A stretch of DNA of 64,000 nucleotides from Nautilia profundicola AmH (GTDB lineage: Bacteria > Campylobacterota > Campylobacteria > Campylobacterales > Nautiliaceae), in contig NC_012115.1 in NCBI RefSeq assembly GCF_000021725.1, positions 1,007,408 through 1,071,407 on the forward strand, written 5' to 3'. Every line of letters starts with the position of its first letter. The first letter of the stretch is position 1. Shown piece by piece: positions 8,436 to 17,880 of the stretch. The translations under genes were made by a program, and so were the position numbers. The notes below the pieces were generated by a model that searched no databases, had not been told where the DNA came from, and worked only from the letters and a program-made list of their open reading frames with translations.

Positions 8436-10242
8436 TTTGGTCCTTTATTTTCTCCACTATGCTTTGAACGTCAACTTTTAAAAGTCTCTCCACACTTTCA
8501 ACATCCCCGTGCGGAATAAACTCGTCAGGGTATTCAAAACTCTCAATACTCACATCAAGATTTTCAGAGTTTACAAAATCGCTAAGCATTTCGGCAATTC
8601 CGCCCTCTTTTGCATTGTCACTTATTACATACCATTTTTTTGCCCTGAGGCTTCTTAAAAGTTCTTTGTCAAACGGTTTTACAAACCTTAAATCGACAAC
8701 TCCCGTATCGATTCCCTGCTCTTTTAGAAGTTTATGGGCTTTATATGCTTTTCCTACACCGTTGCCGTATGCTATAAACATAATATTATCGCTATCAATC
8801 AAAACTTCAGCTTTGCCGAGTTCAAAATCTTTTGCATCAAACACTTCGTCTTCAAGAGTGAAAGCACCCCTTGGATATCTGAACGCACAAGGTCCGTCGT
8901 TGAATTCTTTTGCAAACCTTACTGCCTTTTTAAGAGTTTCGAAATCCCTTGGTGCGAAAATAGTAATATTTGGCAGAATTCTAAGATACCCTATATCAAA
9001 CACACCCTGATGGGTTTCACCGTCCGCACCGACTATTCCGGCTCTGTCGATTGCGAATCTTACAGGATAGTTATCAAGACACACATCATGAATGATCTGG
9101 TCATACCCTCTTTGTAAAAAGGTTGAATATATTGCAACAAACGGAATAAATCCTTCTTTTGCAAGAGGAGCCATGGATGTTACGGCATGCTGCTCTGCAA
9201 TTCCGACATCCCAAAACCTCTCCGGAAACTCTTTCATCAGTTCTTTCATTCCCGTACCGCTTGGCATTGCGGCGGTCACACCTACAATGTTTTTATCTTC
9301 TTTTGCAAGTTCCAATAATGTTTCGGAATAAACTTTAGTGGCGCTCAGAGAGGATTTTTTAAGTGGTTTTCCGGTTTTAAGGTCAAACGGTCCCACTCCG
9401 TGCCAGTGTTCATAATATCCTTCCGCCTGCTCGTAACCTTTTCCTTTAATTGTTTTGGCATGGACAATTACAGGCTTTTTCAGGCTTTTTGCAACTTCAA
9501 GCGTTTCAATTACCTCTTCAAGATTGTGTCCGTCAATAGGTCCAATGTATTCAAGTCCCATTTCTTCAAAAAAGACACCGTGAACGCTAAACATTTCTTC
9601 AAATTTTTTAGCCATATATTTTACGTCTTTAGGAGCGGAATCAAGGAATTTTTTAAACTTTTCCTTAAATCCCTGATAAAGCTTTCCGGCTTTAAGTCTT
9701 GTAAGGTATTTGCTAAGTGCACCTATAGGTTTACCTATACTCATTTCGTTATCGTTTAGTATTATTACCACAGGGTATTTTCTAAATCCGAGTTCATTCA
9801 GAGCCTCATATACCATACCGGCACTCATAGCCCCGTCACCTATTAAAACAACTGGTATCCTCTCTTCACCTTTTAATTTAATCGCTTTTGCAGCACCAAC
9901 CGCCACAGATATAGAGGTAGAGGAGTGTCCCGCGCTGAAATAATCATATTTACTCTCACTCGGTTTGGTATAACCGCTGATACCTCCGAACTGTCTTAAA
10001 GTATCAAACTCATCCCATCTACCGGTTAAAAGTTTATGTGCATATGCCTGGTGTGACACATCAAAAATAAAAGGATCTTTTTCTACGTCAAAAACATAAT
10101 GCATGGCAATAATAAGTTCAACCGCACCGAGTGTTGAACTTAAATGTCCGCCTTTTGCCGAAACAACTTCTAAAATTCTTTTTCTTATATCTTGTGCCAG
10201 TTTTTCTAATTCAACAATATTTTTACTTTTAACATCTATCAT
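8428..10242 (-). CDS. dxs: 1-deoxy-D-xylulose-5-phosphate synthase
   Basis: 604 residues, thiamine-diphosphate enzyme of the MEP isoprenoid pathway, condensing pyruvate and glyceraldehyde-3-phosphate. Visible motifs are GGHLSSTLGAVEL, HQAYAHK, the ThDP/Mg motif GDGAMSAG...NDNEMSIG (about 137-170), the transketolase middle domain (GIAEQHAVTSMA, DRAGIVGADGETHQG) and the transketolase C-domain. The order fliF-fliG-fliH-dxs matches Campylobacter jejuni as I recall it. The start overlaps the fliH stop by 4 nt. Length is normal. Confidence 0.97.
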   Translation of the reverse strand: MIDVKSKNIVELEKLAQDIRKRILEVVSAKGGHLSSTLGAVELIIAMHYVFDVEKDPFIFDVSHQAYAHKLLTGRWDEFDTLRQFGGISGYTKPSESKYDYFSAGHSSTSISVAVGAAKAIKLKGEERIPVVLIGDGAMSAGMVYEALNELGFRKYPVVIILNDNEMSIGKPIGALSKYLTRLKAGKLYQGFKEKFKKFLDSAPKDVKYMAKKFEEMFSVHGVFFEEMGLEYIGPIDGHNLEEVIETLEVAKSLKKPVIVHAKTIKGKGYEQAEGYYEHWHGVGPFDLKTGKPLKKSSLSATKVYSETLLELAKEDKNIVGVTAAMPSGTGMKELMKEFPERFWDVGIAEQHAVTSMAPLAKEGFIPFVAIYSTFLQRGYDQIIHDVCLDNYPVRFAIDRAGIVGADGETHQGVFDIGYLRILPNITIFAPRDFETLKKAVRFAKEFNDGPCAFRYPRGAFTLEDEVFDAKDFELGKAEVLIDSDNIMFIAYGNGVGKAYKAHKLLKEQGIDTGVVDLRFVKPFDKELLRSLRAKKWYVISDNAKEGGIAEMLSDFVNSENLDVSIESFEYPDEFIPHGDVESVERLLKVDVQSIVEKIKDQNA

Positions 10243-11024
10243 TCATTACCTTCCAATACCGCTTCTTTTATAGCTTTAAACCTCTGTAAAATTTCCGCAT
10301 CAATATTTCCTATATCGCTTACAATCACCACTCCGCCCTCTTTTACCGCTTCATCTTCAATAATTTCAACATTTTGTAAATTCTGCTCTTTAAGATACTG
10401 AGCATCTTTCGGATTTACTTTTATTTGTATTTTTGTAGCGTCTTTAATATCTTCCATTAATGATTTAGCAAGATTATAAGCTATTTCTTTTGAATTTTCA
10501 CTAACTTCTTTTTGAATTACCTCTTTTGCGATATCAAGTGCTACCGAAATTAACTCTTTTTCTATCGAAAGTATTTTCTCTTCAAACACTTCGTTGATTT
10601 TATCCACTTTTTCAATAGAACTTTGAAGAAGTTTAATTTTCTCTTCCATTTCTTTGGAAAGCTCGTTATTGGCTTCTTCTTTACCTTTTTTATATCCCTC
10701 TTCGTACGCTTTTTGCTTTTCAATCTCTATTTGCTGTTTGCATTCATTTAACTGTTGCTCGAATTTCGTTTGAATATTTACAATATTATTACTCAGCTCT
10801 TCTATTTTTTCAAGAAGTTTTTCAATTACTTCATTATTAGAATTATTGTTCTGATTTGATGTATTGTGTTGATTCGTATCTGATGTTTCTTTTTCATTTT
10901 CCGAATTCTGCTGATTATCACTATTATTTGTAGAAACAAATGTATCACTATCGTCAAAGCTTTTAAATGAATACTGATTAATTATGTGTTTTTCCACTGC
11001 TTCGCCGTTTACTATTCTACTCAA
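10239..11024 (-). CDS. fliH: Flagellar export regulator FliH
   Basis: 261 residues. The C-terminal half has the FliH/YscL-type domain (ISVALDIAKEVIQKEV, later VNPKDAQYLKEQ and GGVVIVSDIGNIDAEIL), which dimerises and binds the export ATPase FliI. A long coiled coil precedes it. The N-terminal part contains an unusually Asn/Gln/Ser-rich linker of about 33 residues (about 34-66; for example NQHNTSNQNNNSNNE), probably disordered. The short N-terminus up to about residue 20 may carry the FliN-binding conserved patch. It lies directly after fliG with an 8-base overlap. Confidence 0.88.
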   Translation of the reverse strand: MSRIVNGEAVEKHIINQYSFKSFDDSDTFVSTNNSDNQQNSENEKETSDTNQHNTSNQNNNSNNEVIEKLLEKIEELSNNIVNIQTKFEQQLNECKQQIEIEKQKAYEEGYKKGKEEANNELSKEMEEKIKLLQSSIEKVDKINEVFEEKILSIEKELISVALDIAKEVIQKEVSENSKEIAYNLAKSLMEDIKDATKIQIKVNPKDAQYLKEQNLQNVEIIEDEAVKEGGVVIVSDIGNIDAEILQRFKAIKEAVLEGNE

Positions 11025-12042
11025 TTACTTCTTCCTCCGCTCCGATTGATACTTTACCTTCTTCAGCAAGTTTTTGAACTATTTCCACTATACTTCTTTG
11101 TGCAGCTTCAACATCTTTAACTTTAACAGGACCCAAGAACTGCATCTCTTCTTCAAACGCAGCCGCTGCACGCTGTGACATATTAGCTAAAAATTTTTCT
11201 TTTAATTCTTCAGGTGCGCCTTTTAATGCAATCATTAATTGATTTTTATCAGCTTCTTTTAAAATTTCACGAATTGCGTTATTGTCAAGTTTAAGGATAT
11301 CCTCAAATGTAAACATTTTTTCTTTAATTTCTTCTGCAAGCTCATTATTAACCTGTTCAATGAATTTAAGCGTAGATTTTGCAGCTTTTTGACCGAGTCT
11401 ATTGAATATTTCCGCAACGAATCTTACCCCACCGATTTCAACCTTATATCCTGTAAGAGCTTCAAGTTTTGTTTCAAGAATTGCCGATACTTTTTTAATA
11501 ACCTGTGGAGAAATATCGCCAAGATTACTCATTCTGATAAGCACTTCAGCCCTTACCTCATCAGGAAAATAGCTAAGTGTTTCAGCTGCACTTGTAGGAT
11601 CCATATGTGCTAAAATAAGTGCGATTGTCTGAGGGTGTTCGTTTACGATAAAGTCCGCAAGCTGTTGAGGTTTAACTTTTTGTAAAAATCCGAAAGTCTG
11701 CTCACTCTGAAGCGATTTTGCAAGTTTATCAAGAACTTTTTTAGCTTCTTCCGGACCTAATGCTTTATATAATATTTCTTTAGCATATTCAAGACCGCCG
11801 CTTGCAATATACTGATTTGATTGAAATATTACATAAAATTCTTCTAAAACTGCCGCCGCAATCGCTTTATCTATCGCTTTTGCCGTAGCAATATATTTTG
11901 AAATCTCGGTTATTGCGTTTACATCCATATATGAAAAAATCTGAGCTGTTAAATCCTCACCAAGCTGAATCAATAATATCGCTATTTTTTCCGGCATTGA
12001 AAGTTCGTCAAGTATAGCTTGTTGCTGAGCTGATAGTGCCAT
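11017..12042 (-). CDS. fliG: Flagellar motor switch protein FliG
   Basis: 341 residues with all three FliG domains: an N-terminal FliF-binding domain (KIAILLIQLGEDLTAQIF), the middle domain with the EHPQTIALILAHM motif at about 133-145, and the C-terminal torque helix region (FTFEDILKLDNNAIREIL; MSQRAAAAFEEEMQFLGPV). FliG couples stator torque to the rotor and switches direction. Length matches the family. It sits 9 bases after fliF and before fliH, the conserved C-ring/MS-ring cluster. Confidence 0.97.
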   Translation of the reverse strand: MALSAQQQAILDELSMPEKIAILLIQLGEDLTAQIFSYMDVNAITEISKYIATAKAIDKAIAAAVLEEFYVIFQSNQYIASGGLEYAKEILYKALGPEEAKKVLDKLAKSLQSEQTFGFLQKVKPQQLADFIVNEHPQTIALILAHMDPTSAAETLSYFPDEVRAEVLIRMSNLGDISPQVIKKVSAILETKLEALTGYKVEIGGVRFVAEIFNRLGQKAAKSTLKFIEQVNNELAEEIKEKMFTFEDILKLDNNAIREILKEADKNQLMIALKGAPEELKEKFLANMSQRAAAAFEEEMQFLGPVKVKDVEAAQRSIVEIVQKLAEEGKVSIGAEEEVIE

Positions 12043-12051
12043 TAGTTATCC

Positions 12052-13737
12052 TTATACTTCATGCGTTTCTTCTTTAATTAAGTTCTCAAGAACTTTAGCA
12101 ACTTCTTCAGTTTTTTCTTCAGCCATTTTAACAATTCTGTCAAGCAGAACTTCGTATTTCAGCTCTTCTTCATTTACGTCACTTGAAATACCCAATTGCT
12201 GCTCAACTTTTTCTTTTAATTCTTTTATTTTATCATAAGTGGACTCAACTTCTTCTTCATTAATTTCAATATCAGGCTTAACATATTCAGGTTCTTCTTC
12301 AATTTTAACTTCAAGCATTTTCTGTGTAAACGGTGTAATAACCTTTTTATAAAAAACAAAAAGAACAATTGCCAGGAATAAATATTTCAATATTCCGCTT
12401 ATCGGTCCTAAATACATTTGAACACTTTGCATAACTTTTCCTACTGCCGAAGTCGGCTCATTATTTGCGCTGTTTCCGGTAAATTGAAAACTGCTAACAC
12501 TTACACTATCTCCTCTTTTCGGATCGTATCCTATTGTGTTTTTTACAAGATTTTCGATATTGGTAAGTTCGAGTTTAGTTAAAGGAACAAACTCTTTTTT
12601 GCCGTCTTTATCCTCTTTATAATGACCGTCTACCACAACTGCTGCGGTTATTCTTTTTATTTTTGCAAGAGGTTCTTTCACATCTTTTACTGTTGTGGAA
12701 ATTTCATAATTAGTAGTTGTTTGAGATTTGGTATATTTGTCTTTAACTTCATTTGATTTTGTACCCTGTACAGGTCCCACGTTACTTACGGCACCGGGAA
12801 CTCCGCCGACTTCTTTCGGTTTATATCCCGTTCTACTCTCTTCCAAAGTCTGTTCGCTTCTTACGACGTTATCAGGAGAATAAATGGTTGATTTTGATTT
12901 AACTTGAGAAAAATCAATATCAAGGTTTACTTTTGCCACAACTTTATTTTTACCTCCTATTACAGGAGCAAGAATTGATACGATTTTATCTTCAAGAGCC
13001 TTTTCCATTCTTTTTTTATATATTATTTCTGCTTTTAAAAGTTCATTATTTTGAGTCAGTTCATCATTTTCACCAAGAAGGTTGCCGTACTGGTCTATAA
13101 TTTTTACGTTTTCCGGCTTCATTTTAGGAACAGCCGCCGCTACAAGGTATTTAATACCCTGTATCTGTTTAGGAGTTAAAACCATATTAGGTTTAAGTTT
13201 GATAACCACTGAAGCGGTAGGAGGAGTCTGTTTTTCCACAAACACACTGTCTTTAGGTATTGCAATATTTACAGTTGCGCTCTCAACCGCATCAAGTGAT
13301 TCGATTGTTCTTCCGAGTTCTCCTTCGAGAGCTCTTAGATATTTTACTTTTTGTTCAAAATCCGTAATACCGAAACTGTTTTTGTCAAATAGTTCAAACC
13401 CTACTTTTGAGCTTTTTGGTAGCCCCTGTGCGGCCACATCAAGTCTTATTTTTTGAACTACGTCTTTTGGAACTTCAATAACCCCGTCTTCAGGAATAAC
13501 GTAAGGAATCTGTTTTTTATCAAGATATTGTACAATTAATGCAGCGTCTTTTGAAGAAAGATTATCGAATAGTATTGCATATCCTGTTTTTGTTTTCGAA
13601 GAAGTGGTGTTAAAAACAACCAAAAACGAAATAATCGCCACCAAAGCGACGATAGCCGAAATAATTACTATCTTTTGTCTTTTATTAAGATTTTTGGTAA
13701 ATGCGATTATTTGTTTAAACAGTTCTTCAAAATTCAA
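12052..13737 (-). CDS. fliF: Flagellar MS-ring protein FliF
   Basis: 561 residues with an N-terminal membrane helix (KIVIISAIVALVAIISFLVVF, near 22-43), tandem ring-building motifs in the periplasmic part (YAILFDNLSSKDAALIVQYLD; ALEGELGRTIESLDAVESATVNIAIP), a beta-collar region, a second membrane helix near 445-465 (GILKYLFLAIVLFVFYKKV) and a cytoplasmic tail that binds FliG. Its start overlaps the upstream hisC stop by 4 nt, so MS-ring synthesis is coupled to an amino-acid gene, as in other Campylobacterota. No sigma-54 type promoter is obvious before it. Confidence 0.97.
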   Translation of the reverse strand: MNFEELFKQIIAFTKNLNKRQKIVIISAIVALVAIISFLVVFNTTSSKTKTGYAILFDNLSSKDAALIVQYLDKKQIPYVIPEDGVIEVPKDVVQKIRLDVAAQGLPKSSKVGFELFDKNSFGITDFEQKVKYLRALEGELGRTIESLDAVESATVNIAIPKDSVFVEKQTPPTASVVIKLKPNMVLTPKQIQGIKYLVAAAVPKMKPENVKIIDQYGNLLGENDELTQNNELLKAEIIYKKRMEKALEDKIVSILAPVIGGKNKVVAKVNLDIDFSQVKSKSTIYSPDNVVRSEQTLEESRTGYKPKEVGGVPGAVSNVGPVQGTKSNEVKDKYTKSQTTTNYEISTTVKDVKEPLAKIKRITAAVVVDGHYKEDKDGKKEFVPLTKLELTNIENLVKNTIGYDPKRGDSVSVSSFQFTGNSANNEPTSAVGKVMQSVQMYLGPISGILKYLFLAIVLFVFYKKVITPFTQKMLEVKIEEEPEYVKPDIEINEEEVESTYDKIKELKEKVEQQLGISSDVNEEELKYEVLLDRIVKMAEEKTEEVAKVLENLIKEETHEV

Positions 13738-14810
13738 CTAATCATACCTTTTAGTGTATTTAATAATTTATCATTTTCTTCAGGTTTTCCTATAGTGATT
13801 CTAAGCGCTTCAAAACCGTAACTGGCCATATTTCTTACAATTATACCTTTTTTTAATAAATTTTCAGCAATTTTCGTTGAATTTTTTATATATAACACAA
13901 TAAAATTGGTGTAACTGTCAATATAATCCAAACCGTTTTCTTTTGCAAAGTTTTTGTATTTCTCCATTTCTTCAAAGTTTTTAACAATACCCATTTTTAC
14001 GAATTCTTCATCTTTAAGTGCTTCAATTGCCGCAGCTAATGAAAGGGTGGTAATGTTAAAAGGAGGTCTTAATTTATGAAGATTTTGGATAATAAATTCA
14101 TTCGCAATTCCGTATCCTATTCTCATACCACCAAGTCCGTACGCTTTTGAAAACGTTCCGGTATATAGAACATTAGGATACTTTAAAATATCTTTCGGTT
14201 TAATCTCTTTATTTTTATCTTTATAACTTGCAAACTCTTGATAAGCACCGTCTACAACAATGAGTGTGTTTTGATCGATTTTTTCTATAAACTCAAATAC
14301 TTCTTTAGAGTCTACGCACTCTCCTAAAGGATTGTTTGGTACGCATAAAAAGATGATTTCAGGCTTTTGCTGTTTATATATTTCATAAAATTCATTCAAA
14401 TTATGGGTAATACTTTTTGTTTTTAAAATCTCCGCACCCACCTGTTTTGAATAAATTTCATACATTGCAAACGTAATTCCCGCCATTAAAACTTTTTTAG
14501 GTGCTATTGCGTGGACGGCAAATTCAAGTATCTGATCGCTGCCCGCTCCGATTATAACGTTTGAATTTTTAATATCAAACTTGACACTTAACGCGTCTTT
14601 TAGTTCAAAAAAAGAATCATCAGGATATCTGTGCATCTGATTGGCTATATTTTTTACTTTTTCAATAGCTTTTGGAGGCGGACCGTACGGATTTTCGTTA
14701 CTTGCAAGCTTTATAATTTCTTCAGGCTTTATTCCGAATTCCCTTACCACAAGCTCTATCGGCTTTCCGGCTTCATAAGTTTTTAAATCTTTTAATTTTT
14801 CAAACATCAA
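13734..14810 (-). CDS. hisC: Histidinol-phosphate aminotransferase
   Basis: 358 residues, class I/II fold: LASNENPYGPPPKA near 36-49 (substrate loop), GAGSDQILEF, VPNNPLGE, VDGAYQEFA and the PLP lysine in TFSKAYGLGGMRIGYG near 218. It converts imidazole-acetol phosphate to histidinol phosphate; in this lineage it probably also aminates aromatic keto acids, which fits its place directly after pheA. An AGGAG-type ribosome site precedes the ATG. The gene overlaps fliF by 4 nt at its end. Confidence 0.95.
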   Translation of the reverse strand: MMFEKLKDLKTYEAGKPIELVVREFGIKPEEIIKLASNENPYGPPPKAIEKVKNIANQMHRYPDDSFFELKDALSVKFDIKNSNVIIGAGSDQILEFAVHAIAPKKVLMAGITFAMYEIYSKQVGAEILKTKSITHNLNEFYEIYKQQKPEIIFLCVPNNPLGECVDSKEVFEFIEKIDQNTLIVVDGAYQEFASYKDKNKEIKPKDILKYPNVLYTGTFSKAYGLGGMRIGYGIANEFIIQNLHKLRPPFNITTLSLAAAIEALKDEEFVKMGIVKNFEEMEKYKNFAKENGLDYIDSYTNFIVLYIKNSTKIAENLLKKGIIVRNMASYGFEALRITIGKPEENDKLLNTLKGMIS

Positions 14811-14820
14811 TTCTCCTTAA

Positions 14821-15888
14821 TTAACAGTCTCTAAGATAAGAACCGAGCCACAGCATATCTTCCGAATCTATAATTTCTTTTACGTTTTCATCATCAATGT
14901 GGCCTTCAAAATCTATATAAAACCATGTATTAAACGTATCGTCTTTATTCGGTCTACTCTCGATTTTTAAAAGATTAATCTCTTTTTCTTTGAATTTTTT
15001 AAGTAGTTCAAAAAGCGCACCCGATTTATGAGATGTTTTCGCTATTACGCTTGTTTTGTCGTTTCCTGATTTTTGGGTTTTAAAATCGCTTATGATAATA
15101 AATCTCGTTCTGTTGGCAAGGTTGTCTTCTATTTTTTCAAATAAAAGCGGGACATTATATAATTTTGCCGCAATTTTAGAACATATCGCGCCGCTTTCCT
15201 GATCTTCGGCAGCCATTTGAGCGGCTTTAGCCGTTGATTCGGTAGGAATGAACTCCACATCTAAAAGTCCATGTGTTTCAAGGAAATTTAGACACTGGTT
15301 ATATCCCTGAGGATGAGAGTAAATTCTTTTAATATTTTTCAAGTCATCCTGATATGAGGCAAAGGAATGATGTATATCCATACATATTTCAGATACTATT
15401 TTTACATCGTATTTTTTTAAAGAATCAAGCGTTACGCCCACAACTCCTTCTGTATTGTTTTCAATAGGTACGACACCGTATTTCGCTTCTTTATTGGCAA
15501 TCGCTTTAAATACCGCTTCTATATTCAATAAAGGCAGATACTTTGCATTAGCACCGAACCTGCTCTCAGCAGCCTGATGGGTATAAGTACCGATAGGTCC
15601 CAAAAAAGCTATTCTTTCTTTTCTTTCAAGTGTCCTGCTTATTGCGAAAATTTCAAGAAAAATAGCTTCGATCTCTTCATATCCTAATATTCCGCCCTCT
15701 TTTTTACTGAGTTCACTCAACCTTTTAATAATCTCTTTTTCTCTTTCAGGTCTATATACCGGAGAATTGCTTGTGTTTTTAAGCTCTCCGACTTTTTTTA
15801 CGATTTCCATTCTTTTATTTAAAAGTTTCAATATTTCATTATCTATAGAATCTATCTCTTTTCTAAGTTCTTGTAATTTTTTCTCCAT
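14821..15888 (-). CDS. pheA: Chorismate mutase / prephenate dehydratase
   Basis: 355 residues, a P-protein fusion. Residues ~1-85 are an AroQ-type chorismate mutase (LRKEIDSIDNEILKLLNKR), ~95-270 the prephenate dehydratase (FLGPIGTYTHQAA; VPIENNTEGVVG; the catalytic TESTAKA-type threonine; NRTRFIII), and ~275-355 an ACT domain (GALFELLKKFKEKEINLLKIESRP) for phenylalanine feedback. It makes phenylpyruvate for phenylalanine. GGAG precedes the ATG. It overlaps the upstream HAD gene by 26 bases and is followed after 10 bases by hisC. Confidence 0.97.
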   Translation of the reverse strand: MEKKLQELRKEIDSIDNEILKLLNKRMEIVKKVGELKNTSNSPVYRPEREKEIIKRLSELSKKEGGILGYEEIEAIFLEIFAISRTLERKERIAFLGPIGTYTHQAAESRFGANAKYLPLLNIEAVFKAIANKEAKYGVVPIENNTEGVVGVTLDSLKKYDVKIVSEICMDIHHSFASYQDDLKNIKRIYSHPQGYNQCLNFLETHGLLDVEFIPTESTAKAAQMAAEDQESGAICSKIAAKLYNVPLLFEKIEDNLANRTRFIIISDFKTQKSGNDKTSVIAKTSHKSGALFELLKKFKEKEINLLKIESRPNKDDTFNTWFYIDFEGHIDDENVKEIIDSEDMLWLGSYLRDC

Positions 15889-16633
15889 TCTTTCTCCAAT
15901 AGTTTAATAGCTCTTTGATGTTTTCGAAAACAAAATCCGGCTTTTGAGTTATTTCTTTTTTATCTTTGATTTTACCGCTTAATACGAGTACCGTTTGCAT
16001 TCCAAGCTTTTTTGCGGGAATTAAATCACCTTTTAAATCATCGCTAATAATAGTAATTTTATCATAATTTAATCCCAATATGGATTTAGCTCTGTCAAAA
16101 AAAGAAGTACTCGGTTTACCTACAGTTACATAATCTTTATCCGTAGCGTATTTAAGCATTTCAAGTATGGCTCCAAGACCCGGGTATCTTTTGGAATTAT
16201 GTGAATAAAGAGAAGTTTTATGCATTCCTACAAGTTCGGCACCGTTTAATAAAAATTCGATTATTTGTGAAAATTCGTCGTTACTGTACAGTTTTATCCC
16301 GAGCAGTACACTCTCGGGATTTTCATAATCAAGAGTAAAGCCTTTTGATTTTAATACATTCAAAAACTTTTCACTCCCGTATGCCGCGATTTTTTTACTT
16401 GCAAGAATTTCATCCAAAACCATAAGTGGATCAATATAGTTTTTAAAATCAAAACCTAAATTTTTTAAATAAGACTGAAATTCCTCAGAAGGTCTTTTAG
16501 TATTGTTGGTAATTAAAATATAAGGTAAGTCGTTTTTGTTAAGAAAATCCAAAAACTTAATGCTTCCGGGAAGCGGAAGGAAGTCTTTATCATCGATAAG
16601 CGTTCCCTGAACGTCAATAAAAAATCCCTTCAT
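15863..16633 (-). CDS. HAD-superfamily IIA (NagD-like) protein with altered motif I
   Basis: 256 residues of the NagD/PDXP-type HAD family. Motif I reads FFIDVQGTLID: the nucleophile Asp7 is kept but the usual second Asp (general acid/base) is Gln9. Motif II is LITNNT, motif III a lysine near VGKPSTSFF, and motif IV SDDLKGDL keeps the Mg-binding acids. Classical phosphatases need the second Asp, so activity may be weakened or changed; LHPP-type relatives also vary there. The position between lysA and pheA matches the C. jejuni order as I recall it. Substrate unknown. Confidence 0.85.
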   Translation of the reverse strand: MKGFFIDVQGTLIDDKDFLPLPGSIKFLDFLNKNDLPYILITNNTKRPSEEFQSYLKNLGFDFKNYIDPLMVLDEILASKKIAAYGSEKFLNVLKSKGFTLDYENPESVLLGIKLYSNDEFSQIIEFLLNGAELVGMHKTSLYSHNSKRYPGLGAILEMLKYATDKDYVTVGKPSTSFFDRAKSILGLNYDKITIISDDLKGDLIPAKKLGMQTVLVLSGKIKDKKEITQKPDFVFENIKELLNYWRKNGEKITRT

Positions 16634-16653
16634 CCCTCCCCTTTTGTAAGAAA

Positions 16654-17856
16654 TTATAAATAATCTACTTCACAGGCAATTAAATCCTCAAACGTTTCCC
16701 TTCTTCTTATGATCCTGTCCTCACCGTTTTCTACGGCTATTTCCGCGGCTCTCGGCCTTGTATTATAGTTACTGCTCATTGTAAACCCGTATGCTCCGGC
16801 ACTGTGTATTACAACCAAATCTCCGTGATTTGTACTCGGAAGTTCTATATCTTTTGCAAAGAAATCTCCGCTTTCACAAATAGGGCCTACCAGATTAGCT
16901 TTACTTATTTCCCCGTTTTTATCTGTTATAACTTCGATTTTATGATAAGCGTTATAAAGACTCGGTCTGATAAGATCGTTCATAGCCCCGTCGACTATTA
17001 CGAATCTTTTATCACCGTTTACTTTTTCATAAAGCACACTTGTTAAAAACCATCCGCCGTTTCCTACTAAAAATCTTCCCGGCTCACATACTATAGTCAC
17101 ATCAAGTCCACTAAGTGTAGAAAGAATAGCCTGAGCATAATCATATGGTTTTATAGTTTCTTCATCTTTATATTTAATACCAAGTCCTCCTCCCACATCG
17201 AAAAATTTGATATCGATATTTATTGCTTTTAAGCTTCTAACCAAATCCGCCACAATCTGACTGGCTTCTTTTATCGGCTCAAGCTCCGTCAGCTGGCTTC
17301 CTATATGAAAATGAATTCCCACAGGATTTAAAGAAGAGTTGTTTTTTGCAAAAAGATACATTTTTTTAGCTGTATCTATATCTACACCGAATTTATTTTC
17401 ATGAAGTCCCGTAGAAATGTAAGGATGTGTTTTAGGATCAATATTAGGATTCACCCTGATTGAAATTCTTGCTACAACACCTAATTTTTCAGCAATATCA
17501 GCAACTCTGTTTAATTCCGCTTCACTTTCAACGTTTATCATCAATATATCAAGTTTTAACGCTTCTTCAATTTCATCATCTCTCTTACCGACACCGCTGA
17601 AAATCACTTTATATCTATCAACTCCGGCCATTAATGCTCTTTTTACTTCACCGATACTTACGCAGTCAGCACCGCTCCCGAGAGTTGCAAACTTTTTTAT
17701 AACGCTTAAATTTGAATTTGCTTTTACAGCATATGAAATGATACTTTTTCTGCCTTTAAAAGCATTTTTAAGTTCGTTAAACTGATTTTCAAAATGATGA
17801 AAATCGTAAACATACAACGGAGTCCCGTATTTGTCCGCTAACTTTTTAAAATTCAT
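16654..17856 (-). CDS. lysA: Diaminopimelate decarboxylase
   Basis: 400 residues, fold III PLP decarboxylase: ISYAVKANSN near 41-50 carries the PLP lysine, GVGKRDDEI, HFHIGSQL, DVGGGLGI (phosphate loop), CEPGRFLVG and GPICESGDFFAKD (catalytic cysteine). It converts meso-diaminopimelate to lysine and so links peptidoglycan precursor and protein synthesis. AAGGAG precedes the ATG. The next gene downstream is the HAD protein after 20 bases, and it lies after the LptG-type gene in the transcript. Confidence 0.97.
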   Translation of the reverse strand: MNFKKLADKYGTPLYVYDFHHFENQFNELKNAFKGRKSIISYAVKANSNLSVIKKFATLGSGADCVSIGEVKRALMAGVDRYKVIFSGVGKRDDEIEEALKLDILMINVESEAELNRVADIAEKLGVVARISIRVNPNIDPKTHPYISTGLHENKFGVDIDTAKKMYLFAKNNSSLNPVGIHFHIGSQLTELEPIKEASQIVADLVRSLKAINIDIKFFDVGGGLGIKYKDEETIKPYDYAQAILSTLSGLDVTIVCEPGRFLVGNGGWFLTSVLYEKVNGDKRFVIVDGAMNDLIRPSLYNAYHKIEVITDKNGEISKANLVGPICESGDFFAKDIELPSTNHGDLVVIHSAGAYGFTMSSNYNTRPRAAEIAVENGEDRIIRRRETFEDLIACEVDYL

Positions 17857-17880
17857 TATTTCTCCTTGAAATTTATAACT

